Source: Thetidibacter halocola (GTDB taxonomy: Bacteria; Pseudomonadota; Alphaproteobacteria; Rhodobacterales; Rhodobacteraceae). Taken from it: a stretch of DNA of 64,000 nt. This document shows positions 8,559 through 16,563 of this stretch, piece by piece. Position numbers and translations under genes: made by a program. Under the pieces are notes generated by a model, which saw nothing but the letters and a program-made list of their open reading frames with translations, searched no databases and was not told the origin of the DNA. The stretch lies in contig NZ_JAGTUU010000009.1 of assembly GCF_018224955.1 (NCBI RefSeq), positions 62,001 through 126,000 of the forward strand. The letters run 5' to 3'. Position 1 is the first letter of the stretch, and each line of letters begins with the position of its first letter.

Positions 8559-8873
8559 ATGTTGAAATCCTTCGTCGCCGCTCTCTTGCTGGCCACCGCA
8601 ACGCTGGGCCTGTCCAAGGCCGCAAGCGCTCAGAGCATGGAGAGCTATACCGGGACAATCTGGCTCTTTGGGGGCAATTTCTGCCCCGTCGGGACGCTGC
8701 CCGCCGACGGGCGGACGATCGCCATCCAGGAGTATACCGCGCTGTTCTCCCTGTTCGGGACCGTTTATGGCGGCGACGGTCGGACCAACTTCAACCTGCC
8801 GAACATTCCTGGTCCGGTCGATGGCACACGCTATTGCGTCAATTTTCTGGGTCAGTACCCAAGCCGAAGCTGA
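8559..8873 (+). CDS. Small secreted collar-domain protein
   Basis: A 104-residue protein with a clear signal peptide (residues 1 to about 25, M-L-K-S-F-V-A-A-L-L-L-A then A-S-A-Q) followed by a single phage-tail-collar type domain: F-C-P-V-G-T-L-P-A-D-G, then Y-T-A-L-F-S-L-F-G-T-V-Y-G-G-D-G, then F-N-L-P-N-I. This fold occurs in phage tail fibres and in bacterial microcystin-dependent (MdpB-like) proteins. The start at 8559 has AGGAAAGG 10 bases upstream. Here the protein is exported, carries only one collar repeat and has no phage genes nearby. Role unknown; possibly extracellular or periplasmic. Confidence 0.75.
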   Translation: MLKSFVAALLLATATLGLSKAASAQSMESYTGTIWLFGGNFCPVGTLPADGRTIAIQEYTALFSLFGTVYGGDGRTNFNLPNIPGPVDGTRYCVNFLGQYPSRS

Positions 8874-8907
8874 TCCACACCCAACCCTGTGCGATCCTGC
8901 ACCCTTA

Positions 8908-8928
8908 GCGCGCTTCAAAGCGCGTTTA
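8908..8928 (+). terminator. Possible terminator after collar-domain gene
   Basis: CGCGCTT/AAGCGCG stem (8909-8915 with 8918-8924) followed by TTTA, 35 bases after the stop codon. The loop is very small and the T run short, so this is tentative. Confidence 0.45.
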
Positions 8929-8939
8929 TTCACAGAGAC

Positions 8940-8978
8940 GGGTCCCCTATCTCCGCATTGGACCAGGATAGGGAACCC
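8940..8978 (+). promoter_or_regulatory. Inverted repeat next to the dioxygenase start, candidate operator
   Basis: GGGTCCCCTAT (8940-8950) and ATAGGGAACCC (8968-8978) are inverted 11-mers with one mismatch, separated by 17 bases. The right arm overlaps the ribosome binding site (AGGATAGGG) of the dioxygenase at 8984. Related hydroquinone/azoreductase-type operons (MhqO/MhqD) are controlled by MarR-family repressors, so an operator is a fair guess; an mRNA hairpin occluding the ribosome site is the alternative. Confidence 0.4.
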
Positions 8979-8983
8979 GAATC

Positions 8984-9913
8984 ATGCTCACCCAGATCAA
9001 CGGCCTGCACCATGTCACCTCGCTGGCCTCCAGCGCGCGAGGCAACAATGCCTTCTTCACCGGCACGCTTGGCCTGCGGCGGGTCAAGAAGACGGTGAAT
9101 TTCGACGCGCCCGACGTCTATCACCTGTATTACGGCGACGAGACCGGCACGCCCGGCACGGTGATGACCTATTTCCCCTTCCCCGACGCAGGCCGGGGCC
9201 GCCCCGGTGCGGGCGAGGTCGGCACCACCGCCTTTTCCGTGCCCAAGGGTTCTCTGGATTGGTGGGAACAGCGCCTTGCGGGGCACAAGGTCGAAGGGAT
9301 GCAAAAGGGCACGCGCTTTGGCGATGCCGTTCTGGCCTTCGAGGGGCCGGATGGCGACGGGTTCGCCCTCATCGAAACCGGGGACGACCCCCGCACCCCC
9401 TGGACCGAGGGCGTTCCCGAGGACGTTGCGATCCGCGGCTTTCACTCCGCCGACATGCGCCTGACGCCCCGCGGGGCCGCGGCCAGCGCCGAACTGCTGC
9501 GCTTCATGGGATATGAGGAAGAGGGCAAGGACGGCGGGATCACCCGGTTTCGCGTGCCAGACGGCAATGGCGCCGAGGTCATCGACATCACCACGGTCGA
9601 GGCGCGCCACGCAGCGCAGGGCGCGGGCAGCGTGCATCACATCGCCTTTTCCGTCGACAACCGGGCGGCCCAGCTGGAGGTGCGCAAGGCGCTGATGGAG
9701 ACGGGTTTCCAGGTGACGCCGGTCATCGACCGCGACTATTTCTGGGCGATCTACTTTCGCACCCCCGGCGGTGTCCTGTTCGAGGTGGCCACGAACGAGC
9801 CCGGCTTCGACCGGGACGAGGACAGCGCCCACCTGGGCGAGGCGCTGAAACTCCCCACCCAGCACGAACACCTGCGCGCCGCGCTGGAACGCTACCTGGA
9901 GCCGATCGAATGA
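8984..9913 (+). CDS. VOC-family ring-cleaving dioxygenase (MhqO-like)
   Basis: A 309-residue two-module vicinal-oxygen-chelate protein. The N-terminal module starts I-N-G-L-H-H-V-T (4-11), with a metal His, and the second module has G-S-V-H-H-I-A-F-S-V (about 211-220) and a C-terminal G-G-V-L-F-E-V-A-T (about 264-272) carrying the metal Glu. This architecture is that of LinE/MhqO-type extradiol dioxygenases, which cleave hydroquinones or catechol-like aromatics with Fe(II). The next gene, an MhqD-like hydrolase, overlaps it by 4 bp, matching the mhqD-mhqO pairing known in Bacillus quinone resistance. Substrate not certain. Confidence 0.85.
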   Translation: MLTQINGLHHVTSLASSARGNNAFFTGTLGLRRVKKTVNFDAPDVYHLYYGDETGTPGTVMTYFPFPDAGRGRPGAGEVGTTAFSVPKGSLDWWEQRLAGHKVEGMQKGTRFGDAVLAFEGPDGDGFALIETGDDPRTPWTEGVPEDVAIRGFHSADMRLTPRGAAASAELLRFMGYEEEGKDGGITRFRVPDGNGAEVIDITTVEARHAAQGAGSVHHIAFSVDNRAAQLEVRKALMETGFQVTPVIDRDYFWAIYFRTPGGVLFEVATNEPGFDRDEDSAHLGEALKLPTQHEHLRAALERYLEPIE

Positions 9914-10509
9914 GCTACGCCTTCGCGGAAACCCCCGGCGCCGGGCCGCTGGTCTTCACCTTTCACGGCACCGGCGCGGACGAGACGCAGTTCCACGGCT
10001 TCGCCCGCCAGATCCTGCCCGAGGCGCATGTGATCTCGCCCCGGGGCGACGTGTCGGAAATGGGTGCACTGCGCTATTTCCGTCGCCGGGCCGAAGGCGT
10101 CTACGACATGGACGATCTCGCGCAGCGGACAGAGGCGATGGCCGATTTCCTGCGCGCGGAAAAGGCGCGGGTTGGCGCGCGCCGCACCCTCGCCTTCGGC
10201 TATTCCAACGGCGCGAACATCCTCGCCTCGGTGGGCTTTGCCCATCCCGGGATCGTCGAGGCGATGGCGCTGATGCATCCGCTGATTCCGTGGCAGCCAC
10301 AGCCGCAACCGGGCCTGTCGGGGCGGTCGGTGCTGATCACCGCAGGCGAACGCGACCCGATCTGCCCCGCCCCGCTGAACCGCGCACTGGAAGGTTGGTT
10401 CGCCGACCAGGGCGCGGAGGTCACAAGCCACTGGCACCGCGGCGGGCACGAGATCACGCAGGACGAGGTGCAGGCCACCGCGCGCTTTCTCCAGGCGCAG
10501 GGCGCGTAA
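9910..10509 (+). CDS. Alpha/beta hydrolase, phospholipase/carboxylesterase (MhqD-like)
   Basis: A 199-residue cytosolic serine hydrolase. The oxyanion region is F-H-G-T-G-A-D-E (18-25); the nucleophile is S99 in G-Y-S-N-G; the acid is D149 in G-E-R-D-P-I; the base is H180 in G-G-H-E-I. The Ser-Asp-His triad is thus complete. It starts in the last codon of the dioxygenase gene (ATGA overlap), so translation is coupled. In related operons the pair detoxifies quinones, with the hydrolase acting on ring-fission products or esters; that role here is inference from context. Confidence 0.88.
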   Translation: MSYAFAETPGAGPLVFTFHGTGADETQFHGFARQILPEAHVISPRGDVSEMGALRYFRRRAEGVYDMDDLAQRTEAMADFLRAEKARVGARRTLAFGYSNGANILASVGFAHPGIVEAMALMHPLIPWQPQPQPGLSGRSVLITAGERDPICPAPLNRALEGWFADQGAEVTSHWHRGGHEITQDEVQATARFLQAQGA

Positions 10510-10511
10510 GC

Positions 10512-11588
10512 TCACGCACCCCCACGGCCCAGTTCGGCGATCACGGCATCGGTAAAGGCAGCCGTCCCGTTCTTGCCACCTAGGTCGCGGGTGCGCTGCT
10601 CGGGCACGCTAAGCACCGCCTCGAGCGCCGCCTCGATCGCGACGGCGGCAGTGCCTAGCGCCTTGTCCTGCAAGCGGCGGCCCATCCAGTCCAGCAGCAT
10701 CGCCGCAGACCCGATCAGCGAGGCCGGGTTGGCGATGTCCTGCCCCGCGATATCGGGTGCCGACCCGTGCTGCGCCTGCGCCATCGCGCGGTCCTCTCCG
10801 GCATTCAGCGACGCGGCCAGGCCCAGGCTGCCCGAGAGTTCCGAGGCGAGGTCGGACAGGATGTCACCAAACATGTTGGTGGTCACGATCACGTCGTGTT
10901 GATCCGGCGCGCGGACCAGAAGCGCGCACATCGCGTCCACCAGCTGCTCCTGGTAGGCGATTTCGGGGTTCTCGGCCGCGATCTGGCGGCAGCACTCCAG
11001 GAACAATCCGCAGGAGGTGCGCATCACGTTGGCCTTGTGCACGGCGGTCACTCGGCCGCTGCGCCCCTTCGCGATGCGAAACGCCTCGCGCGCGATCCGC
11101 ATGCAGGCGGGCCGGGTGATCTTGCGCATGGCAATCGCCACGTCCTCTGTCACCAGCATCTCGCCCGGTCCCTGGACCATGTTCCGGTCGGCATAGAAGC
11201 CTTCGGTGTTCTCGCGCACCACGATCAGGTCCAGCGGAACGCCCGCCCGCGGCGGGATCCCGGCGCGGCTGCGTGCGGGGCGGATATTGCCATACAGATC
11301 CAGCCGCTTGCGCAATTCGCCCGACGGGTTCAGCCCGCCGTCGTCGCGCGGGGGATAGGCATTGTGCGAGACCGGCCCCAGAACGATCCCGTCACAGGTC
11401 TGGATTTCCTGCATGGCGGCGTCGGGAAAGGTCGAGCCATGCTTGCGCAGCGCGTCGAACCCGACCGTCACCGGGTGAAACGTCAATCCCAGCGAATGGT
11501 GGTCCGAAACTGCCTGGAGGACGCGTTGCGTCGCCTGCGAAATTTCGGGCCCAATGCCGTCACCCGCAAGAATCGCGATCCTTTTCAA
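10512..11588 (-). CDS. Isocitrate/isopropylmalate dehydrogenase family protein
   Basis: A 358-residue NAD(P)-dependent beta-decarboxylating dehydrogenase. Family marks: G-D-G-I-G-P-E-I near the start, R-E-N-T-E-G-F-Y-A (substrate loop, about 131-139), K-A-N-V-M-R (about 185-190), and the metal/NAD segment N-M-F-G-D-I-L-S-D (about 235-243). The T-E-G-F-Y form fits isocitrate, homoisocitrate or tartrate/malate-type enzymes better than LeuB, so the substrate stays open. The start is a TTG at 11588 preceded by GGGGAGG; the open frame extends 55 codons further but without homology. Convergent with the hydrolase gene, two bases between stops. Confidence 0.85.
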   Translation of the reverse strand: MKRIAILAGDGIGPEISQATQRVLQAVSDHHSLGLTFHPVTVGFDALRKHGSTFPDAAMQEIQTCDGIVLGPVSHNAYPPRDDGGLNPSGELRKRLDLYGNIRPARSRAGIPPRAGVPLDLIVVRENTEGFYADRNMVQGPGEMLVTEDVAIAMRKITRPACMRIAREAFRIAKGRSGRVTAVHKANVMRTSCGLFLECCRQIAAENPEIAYQEQLVDAMCALLVRAPDQHDVIVTTNMFGDILSDLASELSGSLGLAASLNAGEDRAMAQAQHGSAPDIAGQDIANPASLIGSAAMLLDWMGRRLQDKALGTAAVAIEAALEAVLSVPEQRTRDLGGKNGTAAFTDAVIAELGRGGA

Positions 11589-11715
11589 AAGCCTGCCTCC
11601 CCTGAACGCCAGGCACCCTGCCCGGCTTTTGGCGGTGTCTAGCATGCTTCCGGGGGAGTGCACGACCCGGCCCGTGACGCCGCCCTTGCTCACGGCCCGA
11701 ACGCCACCACCAACG

Positions 11716-11743
11716 AAAAAGGCCTGCCCCCGCAGGGCAGGCC
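11716..11743 (-). terminator. Terminator after the YdcH-like gene
   Basis: On the minus strand a perfect 9-bp stem (11735-11743 with 11721-11729) with a 5-base loop is followed by five T. It ends the 11781-11957 transcript and insulates it from the dehydrogenase gene. Confidence 0.85.
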
Positions 11744-11780
11744 CGATTTCCACTCACGGGCGTCTGACGCCCTGTCCCCT

Positions 11781-11957
11781 TCAGTGCACCGGTCGCGATT
11801 CGAGCCGGGCTATCTCCTCCTTGAGGCGCAATTTCTGCTTCTTCATTTCCGCCACGCGCAGATCGTCGACACCGGGGGCGCGTTGCGCCTCTTCCACCGC
11901 AGCAGCAAGGCTGGTGTGCTTGCGCTTCAGTTCATTCAGGTGCGAACTCAGGCTCAT
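11781..11957 (-). CDS. YdcH-like DUF465 protein
   Basis: A 58-residue, highly charged helical protein: S-L-S-S-H-L-N-E-L-K-R-K-H at the N terminus and M-K-K-Q-K-L-R-L-K-E-E-I-A-R-L in the C-terminal half, the pattern of the DUF465/YdcH family. These form an antiparallel helical hairpin; function is poorly known. The start at 11957 is set by AAAGGAGG 7 bases upstream; the open frame extends 25 codons further without similarity. It has its own terminator. Confidence 0.85.
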   Translation of the reverse strand: MSLSSHLNELKRKHTSLAAAVEEAQRAPGVDDLRVAEMKKQKLRLKEEIARLESRPVH

Positions 11958-12074
11958 GGTGGTCCTCCTTTGATGGGTTGGACCTTCAGTGCAGCACAGT
12001 ATTTCGAGTCTGTCACGCTGCGGGTGCAGCATGGGACCGAGGTTTGGCGCCGAAAGTGCGAAAATTTGCCGATA

Positions 12075-12842
12075 TCATTCGGGAAAGGGCAATGACGCAG
12101 CGTCGCGAAAAATCGCCTCAAACAGCAGGGTGTATCCCTCGCCGTCGAATCCGTGCGCCGCGCCGGGATGCATGATCGGGCCGGGATGAAACCGGAAGGG
12201 CGCCCGCCCATCCTTGCGGCCGCGCAGCAGGATCAGGCGCGGCCCGCGCCCCTCGCGCGGGATCAGCGGCATTAACTCAAGCGAGCCAAGGACGGCGTCG
12301 AAGGCCGCCATCAATTCCGGCAGGCGCTCGACACGCTGGATGACGGTCGCGAAGCCGCCGGGCTTCAGCCGCCGCGCGGCCAGCCCCAGCCAGTCGGCCA
12401 GCGGCACCGCGCCCGCGCGGCCCGTGTCACGTCCGGCATCCTGCGCCGCCAGCCCCTTGCTCGCCTCGAAATACGGCGGATTGGCGATGACATGGTCATA
12501 GGAAACCTGCCGCACCGCGGCCGGGGGCACCGCAACGTCACCCTCGAAGACCGTACCCGTCAGGGCGTTTTCCGACAGGTTGCGCCGGGCCAGTGCGGCA
12601 TAGTCCGGCTGGATCTCCAGCCCGTCGAGCCGCAGCCCGCCGACGCGCGCGCCAAGACAACACAGCGCCGCTCCCGCGCCACAGCCCAGTTCCAGCACCG
12701 CCTGGCCGGACCGCGCGGCGCAAGCCGCCGCCAGCAGTACCGGATCGACGCCCGCACGATAGCCTGCGACTGGCTGCCAAAGCCGAACGCGCCCGCCGAG
12801 GAAATGGTCCTGCGTCAGGGTCACATCCGGCTCAGCCGTCAA
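12075..12842 (-). CDS. tRNA1(Val) (adenine(37)-N6)-methyltransferase-like enzyme
   Basis: A class I SAM-dependent methyltransferase of about 255 residues. It opens D-H-F-L-G-G-R-V-R-L-W-Q-P, then G-Y-R-A-G-V-D-P-V-L-L-A-A, typical of the TrmN6/YfiC family. SAM motif I is V-L-E-L-G-C-G-A-G, and the catalytic motif is I-A-N-P-P-Y-F, which fits N6-adenine methylation. The start is not certain: TTG at 12842 overlaps the end of the DUF2007 gene, and a GTG at 12824 lies just after that gene's stop. The two genes clearly form one minus-strand unit. Confidence 0.82.
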   Translation of the reverse strand: MTAEPDVTLTQDHFLGGRVRLWQPVAGYRAGVDPVLLAAACAARSGQAVLELGCGAGAALCCLGARVGGLRLDGLEIQPDYAALARRNLSENALTGTVFEGDVAVPPAAVRQVSYDHVIANPPYFEASKGLAAQDAGRDTGRAGAVPLADWLGLAARRLKPGGFATVIQRVERLPELMAAFDAVLGSLELMPLIPREGRGPRLILLRGRKDGRAPFRFHPGPIMHPGAAHGFDGEGYTLLFEAIFRDAASLPFPE

Positions 12843-13047
12843 ACCGCACCCCGTTCTCCCAAAGCACCGTCCGTGCCCGCGCCAGGTCACCGGAGCGGAC
12901 CATCAGCCGGCGTGGCAGGATGCCGATGGAGCCCTCGAGGACGCTCATGTTTACGTCCAATTCAAAGCTGTCTATACCCTCGCTCTCAAGAAGGGTCCGG
13001 GCCAGCGGGATAAGCGTGATGTCGGTGGTGCGCAGAAGCTCTTCCAT
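12832..13047 (-). CDS. DUF2007 domain small protein
   Basis: A 71-residue protein with a ferredoxin-like pattern of the DUF2007 family (signal-transducing/putative regulatory small proteins): an N-terminal strand-helix M-E-E-L-L-R-T-T-D-I-T-L-I-P-L-A-R-T-L-L and then I-D-S-F-E-L-D-V, and a C-terminal L-M-V-R-S-G-D-L-A-R-A-R-T-V-L. The helix contacts expected of the family are kept. It is upstream of and overlapping the methyltransferase gene, and divergent from the polyprenyl synthase gene 54 bases away. Function unknown. Confidence 0.75.
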   Translation of the reverse strand: MEELLRTTDITLIPLARTLLESEGIDSFELDVNMSVLEGSIGILPRRLMVRSGDLARARTVLWENGVRFDG

Positions 13048-13101
13048 AGGGTGGATGTAAGGACAAGGCACGTTACTTGTCGAGCCTTGCAGGGGAGTTT
13101 G

Positions 13102-14100
13102 ATGAGCTTGGACGAGACCGCGACGAAACCGCATGAGCGGCTGGCCGCCCTGATGCAGGACGACATGGGACGCGTGAACGAGTTGATCCGCGAGCGGATG
13201 GCCTCGGAACATGCCCCCCGCATCCCCGAGGTCACTGCCCACCTGGTCGAGGCCGGCGGCAAACGGCTGCGCCCTCTGCTGACGCTGGCCTCGGCGCATC
13301 TGTGCGGCTACGAGGGCCCCTATCACGTTCATCTCGCGGCCACGGTCGAGTTCATCCACACCGCGACCCTGCTGCATGACGACGTGGTGGACGAAAGCCT
13401 GAAACGCCGCGGCCGGCCCACGGCCAACCTGCTGTGGGACAACAAGTCGAGCGTGCTGGTGGGCGACTACCTGTTCGCCCGCGCCTTCCAGCTGATGACG
13501 GAAACCGGCAACCTGCGCGTCCTGCGCATCCTGTCCGACGCCGCCGCCACCATCGCCGAAGGCGAGGTGCTGCAGCTGACCGCCGCGCAGAACCTCAGGA
13601 CGACCGAGGCGACCTATCTGCAAGTCGTGCGCGGCAAGACCGCCGCGCTGTTCTCGGCGGCAACCGAGGTGGGCGGCGTGATCGCCGGCCGTCCCGAGGA
13701 CGAGGTGCGCGCGCTGTTCGACTATGGCGACGCGCTGGGCATTTCGTTTCAGATCGTCGACGACCTGCTGGATTACTGGGGCGGCACGGCCACCGGCAAG
13801 AACGTCGGCGACGATTTCCGCGAGCGCAAGCTGACCCTGCCGCTGATCAAGGCGGTGGCCAGGGCAGATGCCGAGGAACGCGCCTTCTGGTCCCGGGTGA
13901 TCGAGAAGGGCGACCAGCGCGATGGCGATCTCGACCACGCGCTGCACTTGCTCAACCGCCATGGCGCGCTTGAAGCGACCCGGCGCGAGGCGCTGGACTG
14001 GGCCCGTCGCGCCAAGGCCGCGATGGGCAGCCTGCCGCGGTCGGACCTGCGCGATCTGCTGGTCGACCTGTCGGACTATGTCGTCGCACGGGTCGCCTGA
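13102..14100 (+). CDS. Polyprenyl diphosphate synthase (octa/decaprenyl type)
   Basis: Extends allylic diphosphates with isopentenyl diphosphate to the long all-trans chain used as the ubiquinone side chain. The 332-residue enzyme has both aspartate-rich motifs: first D93-D94-x2-D97 in L-L-H-D-D-V-V-D-E and second D220-D221-x2-D224 in Q-I-V-D-D-L-L-D-Y. G-G-K-R-L-R-P (52-58) binds diphosphate. The residues ahead of the first motif are small (A89, T88), which fits a long-chain product such as C50, but chain length is inferred. Start at 13102 supported by AGGGGAG. Confidence 0.92.
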   Translation: MSLDETATKPHERLAALMQDDMGRVNELIRERMASEHAPRIPEVTAHLVEAGGKRLRPLLTLASAHLCGYEGPYHVHLAATVEFIHTATLLHDDVVDESLKRRGRPTANLLWDNKSSVLVGDYLFARAFQLMTETGNLRVLRILSDAAATIAEGEVLQLTAAQNLRTTEATYLQVVRGKTAALFSAATEVGGVIAGRPEDEVRALFDYGDALGISFQIVDDLLDYWGGTATGKNVGDDFRERKLTLPLIKAVARADAEERAFWSRVIEKGDQRDGDLDHALHLLNRHGALEATRREALDWARRAKAAMGSLPRSDLRDLLVDLSDYVVARVA

Positions 14101-14160
14101 CGGTCTTGCCCCGGCGCGCGGGCCTTCCTAAACAGGGTATGCCCCACGCATAGGACGCCA

Positions 14161-15111
14161 ATGCGCTTCGACCATCGCCACCTGCTCGGGATCGAGCCGC
14201 TCCGCCCCGACGAGATCGTGACGATCCTCGACCTGGCCGAGCAATATGTCCGCTTCAACCGCGGCCGTGATCGGCATTCGCAGGTCCTGGCGGGCCTCAC
14301 CCAGATCAACATGTTCTTCGAGAACTCGACCCGCACGCAGGCCAGTTTCGAACTGGCGGGCAAGCGGCTGGGCGCGGACGTGATGAACATGGCGATGCAG
14401 GCATCGTCGATCAAGAAAGGGGAAACCCTGATCGACACCGCCCTGACGTTGAACGCCATGCGCCCGGACCTGCTGGTGGTGCGCCATCCGCAATCGGGCG
14501 CGGTCGACCTGCTGGCGCAGAAGGTCAACTGCGCCGTCATCAACGCAGGCGATGGGCGGCACGAACATCCCACGCAGGCGCTGCTGGACGCGCTGACGAT
14601 CCGCCGCGCCAAGGGTCGGCTGCACCGGCTCAACATCGCGATCTGCGGCGACATCGCCCATTCCCGCGTGGCGCGCAGCAACATCCTGCTGCTGCACAAG
14701 ATGGAAAACCGCATCCGCCTGATCGGCCCGCCCACCCTGATGCCAACGGGAATCGAGGCCTTCGGCGTCGAGGTCTACGACGACATGCGCAAGGGCCTCG
14801 AAGACGTGGACGTGGTGATGATGCTGCGGCTGCAAAAGGAACGTATGGACGGCGGTTTCATCCCGTCCGAGCGCGAGTATTACCACCGCTACGGGCTGGA
14901 TGCCGAGAAACTCGCATGCGCCGCGCCCGACGCCATCGTGATGCACCCGGGCCCGATGAATCGCGGGGTCGAGATCGACGGCACGCTGGCCGACGATATC
15001 AACCGCTCGGTCATCCAGGACCAGGTGGAAATGGGCGTCGCCGTGCGCATGGCCGCGATGGAACTGCTGGCGCGCAACCTGCGTGCCCGCCCGTCCGAGG
15101 TCAGGGCATGA
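14161..15111 (+). CDS. pyrB: Aspartate carbamoyltransferase catalytic chain
   Basis: Second step of de novo pyrimidine synthesis: carbamoyl phosphate plus aspartate to carbamoyl aspartate. The 316-residue product shows the carbamoyl phosphate site S-T-R-T (56-59), H134 and H-P-T-Q (136-139) and, near the C terminus, H-P-G-P-M-N-R-G for aspartate binding. No pyrI regulatory gene is present. The gene heads a tightly coupled operon: three membrane-associated unknown genes and a dihydroorotase homologue follow with 4-bp overlaps, a plan like the class A PyrB-PyrC' complexes of Pseudomonas. Confidence 0.97.
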   Translation: MRFDHRHLLGIEPLRPDEIVTILDLAEQYVRFNRGRDRHSQVLAGLTQINMFFENSTRTQASFELAGKRLGADVMNMAMQASSIKKGETLIDTALTLNAMRPDLLVVRHPQSGAVDLLAQKVNCAVINAGDGRHEHPTQALLDALTIRRAKGRLHRLNIAICGDIAHSRVARSNILLLHKMENRIRLIGPPTLMPTGIEAFGVEVYDDMRKGLEDVDVVMMLRLQKERMDGGFIPSEREYYHRYGLDAEKLACAAPDAIVMHPGPMNRGVEIDGTLADDINRSVIQDQVEMGVAVRMAAMELLARNLRARPSEVRA

Positions 15112-15647
15112 CAAGCATGCAGATCAACGGATCGGAACGCGACACGGTACGCCTGTTCCACCTCGACCTGCCACGCGAGGCCGTCGAACGCTTCGTCACC
15201 CAGGCAGGCACCGGGGAATGGCCGCTGAAATACGCGCTCGGGGCCACCGTTCTGCGCACCGCCTTCGTCGACGTGGTCGACATCCGCGATCTCGGCCAGA
15301 TGAGCCTGTCGCAATACATGACAGAGGCGCATGGCGCCTCGGGTGACGATTTCCGCCAGATGCGCAACCGCATCGACGCGCTGACGGGCCATGTGGTGAT
15401 CTTGCCCGCGCAGGCCTTCGACAACACCTCGCAGACGCTGTCCATCGCCACACCGCTGCGCTGGATAGGCACCTTTGCCGAGACCAGGGCCAAGCCGAAG
15501 GGCGCGCGCCTGCAAAGCGACGCCGCCAGGGGCGCGTTGGGTGGTCAGCCCGCCCCGGCGGGCACCGGAGGCTCGGGCCTGCTGCGGCTGATCGCACTGG
15601 CTGTCGCGATCGTGGTCGTCCTCGTCGTGGCGCTGGCGCTGCGATGA
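15108..15647 (+). CDS. Tail-anchored protein of the pyrB operon, unknown function
   Basis: A 179-residue protein, soluble for about 155 residues, then a Gly/Pro/Ala linker (142-155) and a single C-terminal hydrophobic helix (about 158-178, rich in A, V, I, L) ending A-L-R. This is the layout of a tail-anchored or C-terminally tethered protein. No known domain was recognised in the soluble part. It overlaps pyrB by 4 bp (ATGA) and the next gene by 4 bp, so it is translationally coupled to aspartate carbamoyltransferase. A role in docking the pyrimidine enzymes to the membrane is inference only. Confidence 0.75.
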   Translation: MTSMQINGSERDTVRLFHLDLPREAVERFVTQAGTGEWPLKYALGATVLRTAFVDVVDIRDLGQMSLSQYMTEAHGASGDDFRQMRNRIDALTGHVVILPAQAFDNTSQTLSIATPLRWIGTFAETRAKPKGARLQSDAARGALGGQPAPAGTGGSGLLRLIALAVAIVVVLVVALALR

Positions 15648-16183
15648 CCGCGTCCGCCGTACAGACGCCGACAGGATGGGAGGGTCTGCTCGATCCCGGC
15701 GAGCGCATCCTCTGGCAGGGTCGCCCCGCCACTCTGATCCGGGTCGGCGGCGGGGATATCCTGATGATGGTCTTCGGCACGATCTTTGCCGGGTTCGCGC
15801 TGTTCTGGATGGTGATGGCCGCGCAGGGCGGCGGGCCGTTCTGGCTGTTCGGCACCATCCATTTCTCGCTGGGCCTCGGCATCGTGCTCTGGCCGGTGCT
15901 GGGCCGCCCCTTTGTGCGCAGCCGCACCTGGTACACGCTGACCGACCGCCGCGCCTTCATCGCGCGCGACCTGCCGCTGAAGGGGCGCGACCTGAAAAGC
16001 TATCCCGTCACCCCGGACAACGGCCTGGTCTTCAGGGATCGGGAACCGGGATCGGTGATCTTCGCCTCCGAGTGGCGGGTCGGCCGCAAGGGCGGCTACG
16101 AGACCCGCATCGGGTTTCACGACATCGCCGAGGCGCGGCAGGTCTATGCCCTGATGCGCCAGGTCCAGCGAGGCGCAGCATGA
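15644..16183 (+). CDS. Two-helix membrane protein with bacterial PH-like domain
   Basis: A 179-residue protein. Residues 17-30 (L-D-P-G-E-R-I-L-W-Q-G-R-P) match the entry strand seen in bacterial PH-type (bPH, YdbT/DUF304-like) proteins; two membrane helices follow (about 37-60 and 66-88), then Y-T-L-T-D-R-R-A-F-I-A-R (about 101-112), the T-D-x-R core of these domains. C-terminal residues form the remaining strands and a helix. bPH domains usually bind other proteins or lipid head groups at the membrane. It overlaps both neighbours by 4 bp. Function in a pyrimidine operon unknown. Confidence 0.72.
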   Translation: MTASAVQTPTGWEGLLDPGERILWQGRPATLIRVGGGDILMMVFGTIFAGFALFWMVMAAQGGGPFWLFGTIHFSLGLGIVLWPVLGRPFVRSRTWYTLTDRRAFIARDLPLKGRDLKSYPVTPDNGLVFRDREPGSVIFASEWRVGRKGGYETRIGFHDIAEARQVYALMRQVQRGAA

Positions 16184-16563
16184 TCCCCTTTATCCCCGAC
16201 CGCAGAACCTATGTGCAAAGCCACGTCACACTGGCCGCTGTCGCCATGGCGGCAGGCATGGTCGTGCTGTGGGCAGCGGGCAACCCGCATGTCTGGACCG
16301 GCGCCGTGGGCGGCCTCGCGGCCGTCACCCTGCGCGGCTGGTACCTGATGGACGAGGCCCTGGCCGAGACATGGCAATTGCGCGACGCCACCCTGCACGG
16401 CCCCGGCGGCCGCATGGTGCCACTGGGACAGATCGAAAAACTCCGCGCCATCGGCTCCGCCGTCCAGATGGTCACCCGGTCCGGCGACAAGCACCTGATC
16501 AAGTTCCAGTCCGATCCCGCCGGCACCATCGCCCGGATCGAGGCCGAAAGAGGCTCTGCATGA
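16180..16563 (+). CDS. Small two-helix membrane protein, bPH-like, unknown function
   Basis: A 127-residue protein with two hydrophobic helices (about 14-32 and 36-53) followed by a soluble part: T-W-Q-L-R-D-A-T-L-H, then M-V-P-L-G-Q-I-E-K-L-R, then S-A-V-Q-M-V-T and K-H-L-I-K-F-Q. This strand pattern resembles a second bacterial PH-type domain. It overlaps the preceding gene and pyrC' by 4 bp each. The resemblance is by eye and weaker than for its neighbour, but the coupling to the pyrimidine genes is direct from the sequence. Confidence 0.65.
   Translation: MIPFIPDRRTYVQSHVTLAAVAMAAGMVVLWAAGNPHVWTGAVGGLAAVTLRGWYLMDEALAETWQLRDATLHGPGGRMVPLGQIEKLRAIGSAVQMVTRSGDKHLIKFQSDPAGTIARIEAERGSA

Noticed and set aside
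8559-8873. Collar-domain gene as part of a prophage
   Set aside because: No other phage genes nearby, and it has an export signal peptide not expected for a tail protein.
6738-8933. Minus-strand open frame of 731 codons across phaB, MFS and collar genes
   Set aside because: Composition is Arg/Gln/His-rich shadow sequence, and it spans several well-supported genes on the other strand.
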